Shown piece by piece: positions 8,599 to 18,235 of a stretch of 64,000 bases of DNA. This DNA comes from Phenylobacterium montanum (GTDB taxonomy: Bacteria; Pseudomonadota; Alphaproteobacteria; Caulobacterales; Caulobacteraceae). A program made the position numbers and the translations under genes. Numbering within the stretch: position 1 is the first letter of the stretch; each line of letters starts with the position of its first letter. The notes beneath the pieces are model-generated. The model was not told where the DNA came from, made no database searches, and was given only the letters and a program-made list of their open reading frames with translations. Location of the stretch: positions 744,001 through 808,000 of the forward strand of contig NZ_CP073078.1 in assembly GCF_018135625.1 (NCBI RefSeq), read 5' to 3'.

Positions 8599-9915
8599 AT
8601 GAAGATCGCGGTGATCGGCGCAGGCATATCAGGTCTCGGCGCCGCCTACGCTCTCAAAGATCATCACCAGGTGACGATCTTCGAGAAGGACGCGCGGTTA
8701 GGCGGCCACGCCAACCCGGTCACGGTCGACTATGATGGCCAGGCCATCGATGTCGACACCGGCTTCATCGTCTACAATGTGCGCAACTATCCGAACCTTT
8801 TGGGGCTGTTCGAGCACCTGGGCGTCGAGAGCGTGCCCACCGACATGAGCTTCGCCTTCGCCGGCCGCGGGGTGGAATGGTCGTCCAACTTCCCTGGCGG
8901 CGTGTTCGCACAGAAGCGGAACCTGGTCAGCCCGCGCTTCCTGGCCATGCTGGCCGACATTCGCCGCTTCAACCGCCAGGCCCTGGCGGATCTGGAGGCC
9001 GGCGTGCTGTGCGACCTGACCCTCGGCGGATATCTGCGCCTGGGCGGCTACGGCCCGGCGTTCGAGCAGAACTATCTCCTGCCCATGGGCGCTGCGATCT
9101 GGTCGACCAGCGAGGCCGGCGTAGAGGCGGCGCCGGCGGAGAGCTTCGTGCGCTTCTTCGCCAACCACAACCTGCTGCAGATGATCCAGCCCTCCTGGCG
9201 CACGGTGATGGGCACGAGCCGCGCCTATCTGGATCCGCTGACCCGGCGATTGACGGCCGGTACGCAGGTGCGCCCAGGGGCGGTCGAGGTCAACCGAACA
9301 GCCGCCGGCGTGCTGGTCCGCAGCCGCGATGGCTCGACCGACCTGTTCGACCAGGTGATCTTCGCCTGCCACTCGGACCAGGCCCTGGCCCTGCTGACAG
9401 ACGCGGACCAGGAGGAACACGCCTTCCTGGGGGCGATCCGCTATGCGCCGAACCGCGCCTACCTGCATCGTGATCCGGCCCTGATGCCGCGCCGACGTGC
9501 GGCCTGGGGCGCGTGGAACTATATCTATAGCCAAGGGGCGTGTCCGGGTTCGGTGACCTATTGGATGAACCGCCTGCAGCACATCGATCCGGCAAGACCG
9601 CTGTTCGTCAGCCTCAATCCCGAGTCTGCGCCGGACGAGCGCCTGACCTTCGCCGCCTTCGACTACGACCACCCCCAGTTCGACACCCCCTCCCTGGCCG
9701 CCCAGCGCCAGTTCGGCCGCATACAGGGGCGTGGAGGGGTCTGGTACGCCGGGGCCTGGCTGGGCCACGGCTTCCATGAGGACGGCCTGACCGCCGGCCT
9801 GCGCGCCGCCCTGGCCCTGGGCGGCGAGGTTCCCTGGCGCTTCGTCGACCATCGCATCGAGGGCGGTCCCCTGCCCGGCCTGGATCAGGCCCAGCCGGAA
9901 CGGAGGGTGGCGTGA
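8599..9915 (+). CDS. FAD/NAD(P)-binding amine-oxidase-like oxidoreductase of CFA cluster
   Basis: A 438-residue flavoprotein with the N-terminal GAGISG motif at residues 7-12 and the following LGGHANPV segment typical of flavin amine-oxidase / desaturase-like enzymes. It begins a three-gene unit with DUF1365 and a cyclopropane-fatty-acid-synthase-like methyltransferase, each joined by 4-base start/stop overlaps. This trio is widespread in proteobacteria and is linked to modification of unsaturated membrane acyl chains; in Rhodobacter a related methylase/oxidoreductase pair has been associated with furan-fatty-acid formation (from memory). The exact reaction is an inference. Confidence 0.82.
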   Translation: MKIAVIGAGISGLGAAYALKDHHQVTIFEKDARLGGHANPVTVDYDGQAIDVDTGFIVYNVRNYPNLLGLFEHLGVESVPTDMSFAFAGRGVEWSSNFPGGVFAQKRNLVSPRFLAMLADIRRFNRQALADLEAGVLCDLTLGGYLRLGGYGPAFEQNYLLPMGAAIWSTSEAGVEAAPAESFVRFFANHNLLQMIQPSWRTVMGTSRAYLDPLTRRLTAGTQVRPGAVEVNRTAAGVLVRSRDGSTDLFDQVIFACHSDQALALLTDADQEEHAFLGAIRYAPNRAYLHRDPALMPRRRAAWGAWNYIYSQGACPGSVTYWMNRLQHIDPARPLFVSLNPESAPDERLTFAAFDYDHPQFDTPSLAAQRQFGRIQGRGGVWYAGAWLGHGFHEDGLTAGLRAALALGGEVPWRFVDHRIEGGPLPGLDQAQPERRVA

Positions 9916-10700
9916 GCGAGCCCGTGACCCTCTATGTCGGCCGGACCACCCATCATCGCTTCGCGCCGCGGCCGCACCGGTTCAGCTATCGCCTGTTCCA
10001 GTTGCTGATCGACGTCGACGCCCAGCGCTTCGACGGTCTGACCCTGCTGCGCCGAGGGCCGTTTGGCCTTTTCAGCTACAGCGACAAAGACCACGGCCCG
10101 CGGGACGGCTCGCCCCTGCGCCCCTGGGTCGAGGCGCGGCTGGCCGAAGCCGGGATCGCGGCCCAGGCCCTGACGATCCGCCTGCTCTGCTTCCCGCGGA
10201 TCGTGGGCTTCGTCTTCAACCCGCTGTCGATCTTCTTCGTCCACGGCGAGGACGAGCGGCTGGAGGCGGTTATCTACGAGGTCAACAACACCTTCGGCCA
10301 GACCCACGCCTATGTGGTCCCGGCTGAGGGCTGCGCGGTCGAGCGGCACGAGGCGGACAAGGCGCTCTATGTCTCGCCCTTCTACCGTGTCGAGGGCGGC
10401 TATCACTTCCGCCTGGAACCGCCCGGCGAGCGGCTCGACCTGACGATCGTCAAGCACGGCGCCGCGGGGCCGGACTTCAATGCCCGCCTTTTGCTGGAGC
10501 GTCGCCTGTTGAGCGACGCTGCGCTCTTGAACCTCTTCTTTCTCATGCCGTTGATGACCCTGGGCGTGGTCGCTGCGATCCATTGGGAAGCTCTGCGCCT
10601 CTTGATCAAGGGCGCGCCCTTCGGCCCGCGCGCGCCCGGCCCCAAGGCCGGCGCAAGCCGCGGCCGGCTGACCAAGCGCCTGGAGGCCCGCCGCGCATGA
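9912..10700 (+). CDS. DUF1365 domain-containing protein
   Basis: A 262-residue protein matching DUF1365 throughout, with the conserved core PRIVGFVFNPLSIFFVH followed by VIYEVNNTFGQTHAYV, and a hydrophobic segment near residues 195-220 (LLNLFFLMPLMTLGVVAAIHW). It starts with GTG inside the previous gene's stop (GTGA) and ends inside the next gene's ATG (ATGA). The function of DUF1365 is not established; its constant pairing with CFA-type methyltransferases and flavin oxidoreductases suggests a partner role in fatty-acid modification at the membrane. Confidence 0.85.
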   Translation: MSEPVTLYVGRTTHHRFAPRPHRFSYRLFQLLIDVDAQRFDGLTLLRRGPFGLFSYSDKDHGPRDGSPLRPWVEARLAEAGIAAQALTIRLLCFPRIVGFVFNPLSIFFVHGEDERLEAVIYEVNNTFGQTHAYVVPAEGCAVERHEADKALYVSPFYRVEGGYHFRLEPPGERLDLTIVKHGAAGPDFNARLLLERRLLSDAALLNLFFLMPLMTLGVVAAIHWEALRLLIKGAPFGPRAPGPKAGASRGRLTKRLEARRA

Positions 10701-11938
10701 CCCCGCATGTCGAGATGGCGGCGAAGAACAGCCTGGCCGCAGCGCGGCCGGACTTGCGACGCGCGCCGCCGGCGTTCCAGGCGGCGGTCAAGATCGCCGC
10801 GCGGCACTGGACCGCGGGCGGCATCACCTTCGTCCTGCCTTCGGGCCGGGAGATCGTCCTCGGCGGCAGCGAGCCGGGCCACCACGCGCGGGTTGAGATT
10901 CGCGACTACAACTTCATGCGCCGGGTGCTGGCGGCAGGCGACATCGGCTTCGCCGAGGGCTACATGGCCGGCGAGTGGTCGACCCCCGACCTGACCGCCG
11001 TGCTGGCCTCGGCCAGCCAGAACTGGGAACGGCTCGCCAAGCTGGTCGAGGGCAACGCGGTGATGCGGGTGCTCAACACTCTGGGGCACCTGGTGCGTCC
11101 CAACACGCGCCGCGGCGCCAGGCGCAACATCCATGCGCACTACGATCTGGGCAACGCCTTCTACCAGTGCTGGCTGGACCCCAGCATGACCTATTCCTCG
11201 GCCCGGTTCGAACAGCCGGGACAGAGTCTGACCGACGCTCAGCGGTCGAAATATGCCAGCCTGGCCCGCGCCATGCGGCTGGAGCACGGGCACAGCGTGC
11301 TGGAGATCGGTTGCGGATGGGGAGGGTTCGCCGAGTTCGCCGCTCGCGAGGTCGGAGCCAAGGTCACCGGCGTCACGATCTCACGCGAACAGTACGACTT
11401 CGCCCGCCGGCGCCTGTTCGAGCAGGGCTTGGCCGAGCGGGCCGAGATCCGACTGGTCGACTATCGCGACGTGGAAGGGCGCTTCGACCGGGTGGCCTCG
11501 ATCGAAATGTTCGAGGCGGTCGGCGAGCGCTATTGGCCGGCCTATTTCCAGAAGCTGCACGACGTACTGGAACCTGGCGGCCTGGCCGGCCTGCAGATCA
11601 TCACCATCCGGGACGAACTGTTCGACGACTATCGCTCACGGGCCGACTTCATCCAGAAATACGTCTTCCCGGGCGGTATGCTTGGGTGCGAAGCGCGACT
11701 GCGCGAGGTGGCCGAGCGCGCCAATCTGGCCTGGGGCGAGGTCGCCCGGTTCGGCCAGGATTATGGCCTTACCCTTGCTGAATGGCGCCACCGCTTCCAC
11801 GACGCCTGGGACGAGATCAAGGGCCTGGGCTTCGACGAACGCTTCCGCCGACTGTGGTCGTTCTACCTCAGCTATTGCGAGGCCGGGTTCAAGACCGGGC
11901 GGACCGACGTGATCCAGCTGAGCCTCTCCAGGGCCTGA
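10697..11938 (+). CDS. Cyclopropane-fatty-acyl-phospholipid synthase family methyltransferase
   Basis: A 413-residue CFA-synthase-family enzyme: SAM-dependent methylation of the double bond of acyl chains in membrane phospholipids. Visible motifs include YDLGNAFYQCWLD, the SAM-binding EIGCGWGGFAEFA near residues 202-214, and FIQKYVFPGGMLG. The ATG at 10697 overlaps the DUF1365 stop by four bases; the frame is open further upstream but lies inside the DUF1365 gene. The cysteine in YQCWLD is a normal position for the family (CFAS has YxLWLD or similar). A second family member lies at 34148-35449. Whether the product is a cyclopropane, methyl or furan fatty acid is not decidable here. Confidence 0.87.
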   Translation: MTPHVEMAAKNSLAAARPDLRRAPPAFQAAVKIAARHWTAGGITFVLPSGREIVLGGSEPGHHARVEIRDYNFMRRVLAAGDIGFAEGYMAGEWSTPDLTAVLASASQNWERLAKLVEGNAVMRVLNTLGHLVRPNTRRGARRNIHAHYDLGNAFYQCWLDPSMTYSSARFEQPGQSLTDAQRSKYASLARAMRLEHGHSVLEIGCGWGGFAEFAAREVGAKVTGVTISREQYDFARRRLFEQGLAERAEIRLVDYRDVEGRFDRVASIEMFEAVGERYWPAYFQKLHDVLEPGGLAGLQIITIRDELFDDYRSRADFIQKYVFPGGMLGCEARLREVAERANLAWGEVARFGQDYGLTLAEWRHRFHDAWDEIKGLGFDERFRRLWSFYLSYCEAGFKTGRTDVIQLSLSRA

Positions 11939-12043
11939 GCGACAGCAGCCTGTTGGGGCTGTTAGATTTTCTCTTGGGGCCCGGCATGGTTCCCGGCGGC
12001 GGGCGCCTATATTACGGCCACTGGCCCACCCGAGAACACATCC

Positions 12044-13042
12044 ATGACCAAAGCGTCCAGCGTCGTCGAGGCGATCGGCAACACGCCCCTGATCCGCCTC
12101 AACCGCGCCAGCGAGGCCACCGGCTGCGAGATCTGGGGCAAGGCCGAATTCATGAACCCGGGGCAGTCGGTCAAGGACCGGGCCGCGCTGTACATCATCC
12201 GCGACGCCGAGCGGCGGGGCCTTTTGCGCCCCGGCGGGCTCATCGTCGAGGGCACGGCGGGCAATACCGGCATCGGCCTCGCCGTCGTGGCCTCCGCGCT
12301 GGGCTACCGGACCACCATCGTAATCCCCCGCACACAAAGCCAGGAGAAGAAGGACGCCATCCGCCTCCTGGGCGCGGAACTCGTGGAGGTGGACGCCGTC
12401 CCCTATTCCAACCCCGACAACTATGTCCGCTATTCCGGCCGTCTGGCCGAGGAGCGCGCGGCGGTCGAGCCCAACGGCGCCATCTGGGCAAACCAGTTCG
12501 ACAATGTCGCCAACCGCCAGGCGCACGTAGAGACCACTGCTCCGGAAATCTGGGAACAGACCGGCGGCGCGATCGACGGCTTCGTCAGCGCGGTCGGCTC
12601 GGGCGGCACCCTGGCCGGCGTGGCCCTGGGCCTGCGGGCGCGCAATCCCAAGGTGGCGATCGCGATCGCCGACCCCTTCGGTGCGGCGCTGTACAGCTAC
12701 TACAAGACAGGCGAGCTGAAATCGGAAGGGACCTCGATCACCGAGGGCATCGGCCAGGGGCGCGTGACCGCCAACCTGGAGGGCCTGGAGGTCGACTACG
12801 CCTACCAGATCCCCGACGCCGAGGCGCTGGAGCAGGTGTTCGACCTGACCCAGCACGAGGGCCTGTGCCTGGGCGGCTCGACAGGGATCAATGTCGCCGG
12901 GGCGATCCGCCTTGCGCGCGACCTGGGCCCCGGAAAGACCATCGTGACCATTCTGTGCGACCACGGATCGCGCTATCAGACCAAGCTGTTCAATCCGTCG
13001 TTCCTGGCCGAACGTGGATTGCCGACGCCCCCTTGGCTCTGA
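12044..13042 (+). CDS. cysK: Cysteine synthase A (O-acetylserine sulfhydrylase)
   Basis: A 332-residue PLP enzyme making cysteine from O-acetylserine and sulfide. The PLP lysine lies in GQSVKDRAA near residue 44, followed by the substrate loop EGTAGNTGIG (residues about 69-78) and the PLP-phosphate loop GSGGTLAG near 186-193. It is slightly longer than the usual 300-320. It begins a same-strand run with sseA and metC, separated by eight bases from sseA, which points to a sulfur amino-acid unit. Confidence 0.92.
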   Translation: MTKASSVVEAIGNTPLIRLNRASEATGCEIWGKAEFMNPGQSVKDRAALYIIRDAERRGLLRPGGLIVEGTAGNTGIGLAVVASALGYRTTIVIPRTQSQEKKDAIRLLGAELVEVDAVPYSNPDNYVRYSGRLAEERAAVEPNGAIWANQFDNVANRQAHVETTAPEIWEQTGGAIDGFVSAVGSGGTLAGVALGLRARNPKVAIAIADPFGAALYSYYKTGELKSEGTSITEGIGQGRVTANLEGLEVDYAYQIPDAEALEQVFDLTQHEGLCLGGSTGINVAGAIRLARDLGPGKTIVTILCDHGSRYQTKLFNPSFLAERGLPTPPWL

Positions 13043-13050
13043 GGTCACGC

Positions 13051-13920
13051 ATGACGCACGCCCCTTCTTCCGACAGCCCGCTGGTCTCGACCGAGTGGCT
13101 GGCCGAAAACCTCGATGCGCCAGGTCTGATCGTCATCGACGCCAGCTGGTTCATGCCGGGCACGCCGCGCGACCCCAGGGCCGAACACGCCGACAAGCAC
13201 ATTCCCGGCGCCCTCTATTTCGACATCGACGAGATCGCCGACCATACGACCGACCTGCCACACATGCTGCCCGAGGCGCACGACTTCGCCACCCACGCCC
13301 GGCGGCTCGGCGTCGAGCCGGCCTCGCCAGTCGTGGTCTATGATAGCCACGGCCTGTTCTCGGCGCCGCGGGTCTGGTGGATGTTCCGGGTGATGGGCCA
13401 CGATCAGGTCTGGGTGCTCGACGGCGGCCTACCCAAGTGGATCGCCGAGGGTCACCCGGTGGAGACCGGCTGGCCGCAGAAGCCGCACGGCGAGTTCAAG
13501 TCGCACTTCCGCCCTGGCCTGGTGCGCAGCCTGGACGAAGTCTTGACCGCCCTCACCGACCACAACGCCCAGATCCTCGACGCCCGCTCCACCGCCCGCT
13601 TCACCGGCGAGGCGCCCGAGCCGCGGCCAGGCCTGCGCGGCGGCCACATGCCGGGCGCACGCAACCTGCCATCCGCCGCAGTGGTCGACGCCGACGGCCG
13701 GCTGAAGGCGCCCGGGGAGTTGCAGGCCCTGTTCGAAGGCGCCGGGATCGACATCGACCGGCCGATCGTCACCACCTGCGGCTCGGGCGTCTCCGCCGCC
13801 ATCCTGGCCATCGCCCTGGCGCGCCTCGGCCGGCCCGAGGTTGCGGTCTATGACGGCTCCTGGACCGAATGGGCGTCGCGCGCGGACACTCCCATCGTCA
13901 CCGGTCCGGTCGATGGCTGA
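13051..13920 (+). CDS. sseA: 3-mercaptopyruvate sulfurtransferase (two-domain rhodanese)
   Basis: A 289-residue protein with two rhodanese domains. The C-terminal active loop is CGSGV near residues 244-248; the CG[ST]G[VT] form is typical of mercaptopyruvate sulfurtransferases, whereas thiosulfate sulfurtransferases have a basic loop. It transfers sulfur from 3-mercaptopyruvate to thiols or cyanide in the cytoplasm. The start follows cysK by eight bases, and its 3' end overlaps the metC ATG by eight bases, consistent with one transcription unit. Confidence 0.9.
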   Translation: MTHAPSSDSPLVSTEWLAENLDAPGLIVIDASWFMPGTPRDPRAEHADKHIPGALYFDIDEIADHTTDLPHMLPEAHDFATHARRLGVEPASPVVVYDSHGLFSAPRVWWMFRVMGHDQVWVLDGGLPKWIAEGHPVETGWPQKPHGEFKSHFRPGLVRSLDEVLTALTDHNAQILDARSTARFTGEAPEPRPGLRGGHMPGARNLPSAAVVDADGRLKAPGELQALFEGAGIDIDRPIVTTCGSGVSAAILAIALARLGRPEVAVYDGSWTEWASRADTPIVTGPVDG

Positions 13921-15097
13921 GGATCGGCCGTCTCGCCCCGCCGACGCCACCCGCCTGATACATCCCAAGGGCAAGGGCGACGCGGTCTGTCGCACGGTCG
14001 GGCCGGTGATCCAGCGCGGCTCGACGGTGCTGATGCCGCGCGCCGCCGACCTCTACGACCACAGCCAGGTCACCTATGGCCGCCAGGGGCTGTCGGCCCA
14101 GGGCGCGCTGGTCGAAGCCCTGTGCGAACTGGAAGGCGCCCGCGGCGGCGAGCTCTATCCGTCCGGCCTGTCGGCAGTGACCGCGGCCATGCTGGCTGTG
14201 CTGAAGGCCGGGGACGAGGTGCTGGTGGTCGACACCATCTACGCCCCGACCCGACGGTTCTGCGATCGGATGCTGGCCCGCTACGGAGTCAAGGTCGGCT
14301 ACTACCCCCCGCGCGCCTCGGCCGAGGATATCCTGGCGCTCGGCGGCCCGAACCTGAAGCTGATCGTGCTGGAATCGCCGGGCTCTCTGACCTTCGAAAC
14401 GCAGGACGCGCCAGCCATCGCCCGCGCGGCCAAGGCCCGCGGCGTCCTGACCCTGATGGACAATACCTGGGGCGCGGGCCTGTTGTTCAAGCCGCTGGCC
14501 CATGGGATCGACCTCAGCGTCCAGGCCCTGACCAAATATGTCTGCGGCACCTCCGACGTGTTCATGGGCGCCGCCCTGGCCAGCGACCCGAAGCTGGTCC
14601 GCGCCTTGGCCGACGGAGTAATGCACCTCGGCTGGGCGGTCGCGCCGGACGAGGCCTACCAGGCCATGCGCGGCCTTCGCACCCTGCCCGTGCGCTTGGC
14701 CCGCCATGGCGACAGCGCGCTTGCGATCGCCCACTGGCTGACGCAGCAGCCCGAAGTGCTGGAGGTGCTGCATCCGGGTCTGCCCGAAAGCCCCGACCAC
14801 GCTGTCTGGGCCCGCGACTATGCCGGCGCCTGCGGCCTGTTCAGCTTCATCCTGAAGCCGGTTCCCGAGGCGGCCGTGAACGCCTTCCTTGATCGCCTGA
14901 CCCTGTTCGGCCTCGGCTTCTCCTGGGGCGGCTTCGAGAGCCTGGCCATTTCCTCGGGGGACCAGCTGCAGCAGCGGCAATATCCGCCCAAGTTCGCCGG
15001 CCCGCTGATCAGGCTGCATATCGGGCTGGAGGACGTGGATGACCTGAAGGCCGATCTCAGAAACGGGCTGGATGTCTTTGATAGGCACGACCGCTAG
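13913..15097 (+). CDS. metC: Cystathionine beta-lyase
   Basis: A 394-residue Cys/Met-metabolism PLP enzyme that splits cystathionine into homocysteine, pyruvate and ammonia for methionine synthesis. The PLP lysine is in ALTKYVCGTSD near residue 207; YGRQG (substrate/PLP binding) and LESPGSLTFE match the beta-lyase subgroup rather than gamma-synthase. It overlaps sseA by eight bases. The downstream gene is convergent and begins its 3' end only 24 bases away. Confidence 0.9.
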   Translation: MAEDRPSRPADATRLIHPKGKGDAVCRTVGPVIQRGSTVLMPRAADLYDHSQVTYGRQGLSAQGALVEALCELEGARGGELYPSGLSAVTAAMLAVLKAGDEVLVVDTIYAPTRRFCDRMLARYGVKVGYYPPRASAEDILALGGPNLKLIVLESPGSLTFETQDAPAIARAAKARGVLTLMDNTWGAGLLFKPLAHGIDLSVQALTKYVCGTSDVFMGAALASDPKLVRALADGVMHLGWAVAPDEAYQAMRGLRTLPVRLARHGDSALAIAHWLTQQPEVLEVLHPGLPESPDHAVWARDYAGACGLFSFILKPVPEAAVNAFLDRLTLFGLGFSWGGFESLAISSGDQLQQRQYPPKFAGPLIRLHIGLEDVDDLKADLRNGLDVFDRHDR

Positions 15098-15121
15098 CAG
15101 TCTGGCGGGGCGTCATGGGTC

Positions 15122-15982
15122 CTATCTGAGCACTTCCAGCCAATCGTAGATCGCAAGCTGCCGCCATCGCCCTCCAACGACGACGTGGAGCACCCCGTCG
15201 CGCCCGCCGACAAACGCCGATGGTTCAGCAATGGCCGGCCATTCGATGCTGGCGACCAACTGCGCCGTGCGGGCCCCGAGCTTCAGGAGCGCCACGCGGC
15301 TTTTGTCCGGCTCGTAGCCACCGGCCAGGATGACATGGTCCCCTTTGGCGACGATTGCGCGAGCGCCCGCAATCTCAACATTTGCCCATGACGAAAGCTT
15401 GCCGTTCTCAATGCGAAGGATCGGAAAGTCCGGATAGGTGCAGGCCCACGCCGTTTCGCCAGTCACACTAAGCGCATAGCAGTCGAGGACATATGGCTCA
15501 CCGGTCAACGCCCAGGTGCGGTCACCATGTGCGTCGAGGGCGAGGAGGCGAGCAGCTCGCTCGCTTTCGTCGAAATAGCCTACCCACGTGGCGCCTTTGG
15601 CCGTGCAGATGACGTGCTCCAGGCCATCACCCATCGCAAACGCGCCTAACGCCGCCCCGAATTGATCGAACAGTCGAGCATTGGCTTCTCCCTCCCGCGC
15701 CCGTGCTGCAGCGACGAGCCATGACCCGTCGCTCAGCCGGCACACATTTGGCCAAATGCACCCATCGACCTCAATCGCTGGGCTTTCGACCCCGTAAGAG
15801 AAACTCGATAGTCGAAGGCGCGAAGTCCGCCAGTTGAAGCTCCCACGGTCCCGCCCGAAATCCCTGTTCACACGGATCAGCGCAAGGCTTCCGTCACTGA
15901 GCAGCGCATGCCGGCATTCGAACCAGCCTTGGGGCGGGTCGGGAAGCTCAATTGATGTCAGAGAGTTGCGCAGATCAGCCAT
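15122..15982 (-). CDS. Hypothetical protein, repeated-strand (beta-propeller-like) pattern
   Basis: I do not recognise this 286-residue protein. It has no signal peptide or membrane segment. It is rich in short strands and in recurring patterns such as DGSLALIRV, DGSWLVAA, GDHVILAGG and DGVLHVVVGG, spaced about 40-60 residues apart, which suggests a beta-propeller or similar beta-sheet fold. Its base composition is visibly lower in GC than neighbours, and no relative is adjacent, so it may have been acquired by transfer. It lies convergent with metC and 70 bases from the ureohydrolase gene. Confidence 0.65.
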   Translation of the reverse strand: MADLRNSLTSIELPDPPQGWFECRHALLSDGSLALIRVNRDFGRDRGSFNWRTSRLRLSSFSYGVESPAIEVDGCIWPNVCRLSDGSWLVAAARAREGEANARLFDQFGAALGAFAMGDGLEHVICTAKGATWVGYFDESERAARLLALDAHGDRTWALTGEPYVLDCYALSVTGETAWACTYPDFPILRIENGKLSSWANVEIAGARAIVAKGDHVILAGGYEPDKSRVALLKLGARTAQLVASIEWPAIAEPSAFVGGRDGVLHVVVGGRWRQLAIYDWLEVLR

Positions 15983-16052
15983 TTGCCAATTGCAATCCTA
16001 TTGAGGATGTCTGCTTGGGGCGGCGGCGCGTTTCCAACCTCTGACGCCGCTC

Positions 16053-16853
16053 TCAACCTTGAACCGTCCTTACCATCATCCCCGCGATCTCCTTGACCAG
16101 CTTGGCGGCCACGGTGGCGGTCTGGCCGCCCAGGTCGCAGCGCGGGTTGTATTCGACCACGTCGGCCGCGACGATCGGCTGGTCGATGGCCTGGATCAGG
16201 TCCATCACCTGGCGCACCGACGGGCCGCCAGGCTCGCGGTGCGAGACGCCGGGGGCGAAGGCCGGGTCGATGCCGTCGATGTCCAGCGAGACATAGACCG
16301 GGGTGTCGAAGGCGAACTTCAGGCCGTCCTTCCAATGCCGGGCCTCGACCACCTCGACCCCGAAGCGTTCGAACTGGGCGCGATGCTCGTCGCAGATGGT
16401 GCGCAGGCCCACCTGGATCAGCCGGTCGGCCAGCCCCTCCTCCATGATCCGGGCGAAGGGCGAGGCGTGGGAGCGGGGGTTGTCCTGGTAGGCGTGATAG
16501 ATGTCGGCGTGGGCGTCGATGTGCAGGATGGCCAGGCGCGGATGGCGCCGCCGCACGGCCTTCAGGATCGGATGGGTGATGGCGTGGTCGCCACCCAGCG
16601 CGATCAGGGGATCGCCGGCCGCCAGGCCCTCGTCGACGGCCGTCTCGATCGCGATCCAGGGATCGACGTCGTCAGCAAAGGCGACGTCGCCCAGGTCCCT
16701 GAACCGGTTTTCCAGGTCAACGCCGGTCTCGCTCCAGAGGCTATAGCAGTCGCTGAACAGCTCCCGCCGGATCAGGGGCGGCGCTTCGGCCGGGCCGCGC
16801 ACGAAGGAGGAGTTCTCGTCGTTGGGGACGCCCAGGAGCGCGATGCTGACCAA
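16053..16853 (-). CDS. Agmatinase/arginase-family ureohydrolase
   Basis: A 266-residue binuclear-manganese ureohydrolase. All metal motifs are present: GGDH at residues 87-90, DAHAD at 113-117, and DIDGIDP from residue 191. The family hydrolyses agmatine, arginine or other guanidino compounds to urea and an amine. The text APGVSHREPGG after the third motif does not settle the substrate; agmatinase is the usual annotation. The start is TTG at 16853 behind an AAGGAAA stretch; no in-frame ATG fits better. The chromate transporter gene lies 27 bases upstream on the same strand. Confidence 0.85.
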   Translation of the reverse strand: MVSIALLGVPNDENSSFVRGPAEAPPLIRRELFSDCYSLWSETGVDLENRFRDLGDVAFADDVDPWIAIETAVDEGLAAGDPLIALGGDHAITHPILKAVRRRHPRLAILHIDAHADIYHAYQDNPRSHASPFARIMEEGLADRLIQVGLRTICDEHRAQFERFGVEVVEARHWKDGLKFAFDTPVYVSLDIDGIDPAFAPGVSHREPGGPSVRQVMDLIQAIDQPIVAADVVEYNPRCDLGGQTATVAAKLVKEIAGMMVRTVQG

Positions 16854-16880
16854 TTTCTGTCGTTTCCTTCCCGTGAGCCT

Positions 16881-18098
16881 TCAAATGTGGTGGAGCGCCC
16901 TGAATATCCCGAATGCGGCGCCCAGGACCACCACCACCAACGGCGGGGCGCGAAATCCGGTCAGCAGCACGAAGCCGGCGGCTGCGGCGGCGAAATCTCC
17001 CCGGTCCAGCACCGCGCTGGTCCAGACGGGATCATAGAGCGCGCCGGCGAGAATGCCGACCACCGCGGCGTTGGCGCCGACCATGGCCGCCTGGGCCGCC
17101 GGCCGCCGCCTGAGGGCGCCCCAGAACGGGAGGGCGGCGAGCAGGATCAGCATTCCCGGCAGGAACAGGGCTGCCAGGCCCAGGGCGGCTCCGGCAAGGC
17201 CATGCTGGGGTCCGCCCATGATCGCGCCCAGATAGGCGCCGAAGCTGAACAGCGGGCCCGGAACCGCCTGGGCCGCGCCATAGCCCGCAAGGAACCGGCC
17301 CGGGTCCACAAAGCCAGGGCTGACAACCGCATCCTTCAGCAGCGGCAGCACCACATGGCCACCACCAAACACCAGCGCGCCGGAGCGATAGACGGCGGCG
17401 AACTCCGCCAACGGCCGGGAGCCGGCCGCCTGGGCCAGCAGCGGCGCGCCGATCAGGAGCGCGAGGAACAGCCCCAGCGCCGCAAGGCCGGCCAGCTGCG
17501 GAACGAGCGGCGCCAGAACCTCCGGCCGCGTCTCGGCCGTTGTCCGGCAAAGCGCCAGGCCCGCCAGCACGCCGCCGGCGATGGCCTCGATCTGCGCCCA
17601 GGCGGGTGGCGCCAGGGTGACCACGACGAGGGCCAGCACAGCGATCCCCGCTCTCCGCGCATCCGGCGTCAGGCTGCGCGCCATGCCCATCAGGGCCTGG
17701 GCGACCACGGCGACGGCGACCAGCTTCAGGCCGTGGGAGAGGCCCGCGCCGACCGCTCCGCCCAGCGAAGCTGCGCCCAGGGCGAAGGCGGTCATCAGTA
17801 GCGCCGAAGGCAGGGTGAAGCCGATGAAGGCCGCCAGGGCGCCCAGTGGGCCGGCCCGCATCAGCCCGATGGCGAACCCGACCTGGCTGGACGCCGGACC
17901 GGGCAGGAATTGGCAAAGGGCGACCAGGTCGGCGAAGGCCGCTTCGCTCAGCCAGCGCCGTTTCACGACCAGGGCCTGGCGGAAATAGCCGATATGGGCG
18001 ACCGGCCCGCCGAACGAGGTCAAGCCAAGGCGCAGGAAGGCCCAAAGCACCTCCGCCCAGGATCCCGGCGCCGCCGTAGTCTCCGCCCCCTGATCCAT
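16881..18098 (-). CDS. chrA: Chromate transporter ChrA family, two-domain form
   Basis: A 405-residue membrane protein with about 10-12 hydrophobic segments. Two homologous halves are visible: LGLTSFGGPVAHIGYF near the N-terminus and YRSGALVFGGGHVVLPLL in the second half, plus the paired motifs LPGPASSQVG and VPGPLFSFGAYLG. Family members export chromate (CHR superfamily). No chrB regulator is next to it, so chromate resistance is not proven. ATG at 18098 is preferred to GTG at 18101 because of spacing from the GGGGG site. Confidence 0.88.
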   Translation of the reverse strand: MDQGAETTAAPGSWAEVLWAFLRLGLTSFGGPVAHIGYFRQALVVKRRWLSEAAFADLVALCQFLPGPASSQVGFAIGLMRAGPLGALAAFIGFTLPSALLMTAFALGAASLGGAVGAGLSHGLKLVAVAVVAQALMGMARSLTPDARRAGIAVLALVVVTLAPPAWAQIEAIAGGVLAGLALCRTTAETRPEVLAPLVPQLAGLAALGLFLALLIGAPLLAQAAGSRPLAEFAAVYRSGALVFGGGHVVLPLLKDAVVSPGFVDPGRFLAGYGAAQAVPGPLFSFGAYLGAIMGGPQHGLAGAALGLAALFLPGMLILLAALPFWGALRRRPAAQAAMVGANAAVVGILAGALYDPVWTSAVLDRGDFAAAAAGFVLLTGFRAPPLVVVVLGAAFGIFRALHHI

Positions 18099-18144
18099 CA
18101 CGCCCCCTTCGCGAGGCCTCCTAGATGGCCCAATGCGGGCGAGA

Positions 18145-18221
18145 TGGCGACCCCGGCAGGACTCGAACCTGCAACCGTCCGCTTAGAAGGCGGATGCTCT
18201 ATCCGGTTGAGCTACGGGGTC
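18145..18221 (-). tRNA. tRNA-Arg (anticodon TCT)
   Basis: The minus strand folds as a 77-base tRNA with encoded CCA. The acceptor stem is GACCCCG/CGGGGTC, the anticodon loop is CTTCTAA giving TCT (reads AGA/AGG), and the T arm contains GGTTCGAACC. Confidence 0.93.
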
Positions 18222-18235
18222 CACGGCGTGGAGGC

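Noticed and set aside
16059-17801. 580-codon open frame opposite the ureohydrolase and chrA
   Set aside because: Spans two real genes on the other strand and has shadow-type composition.
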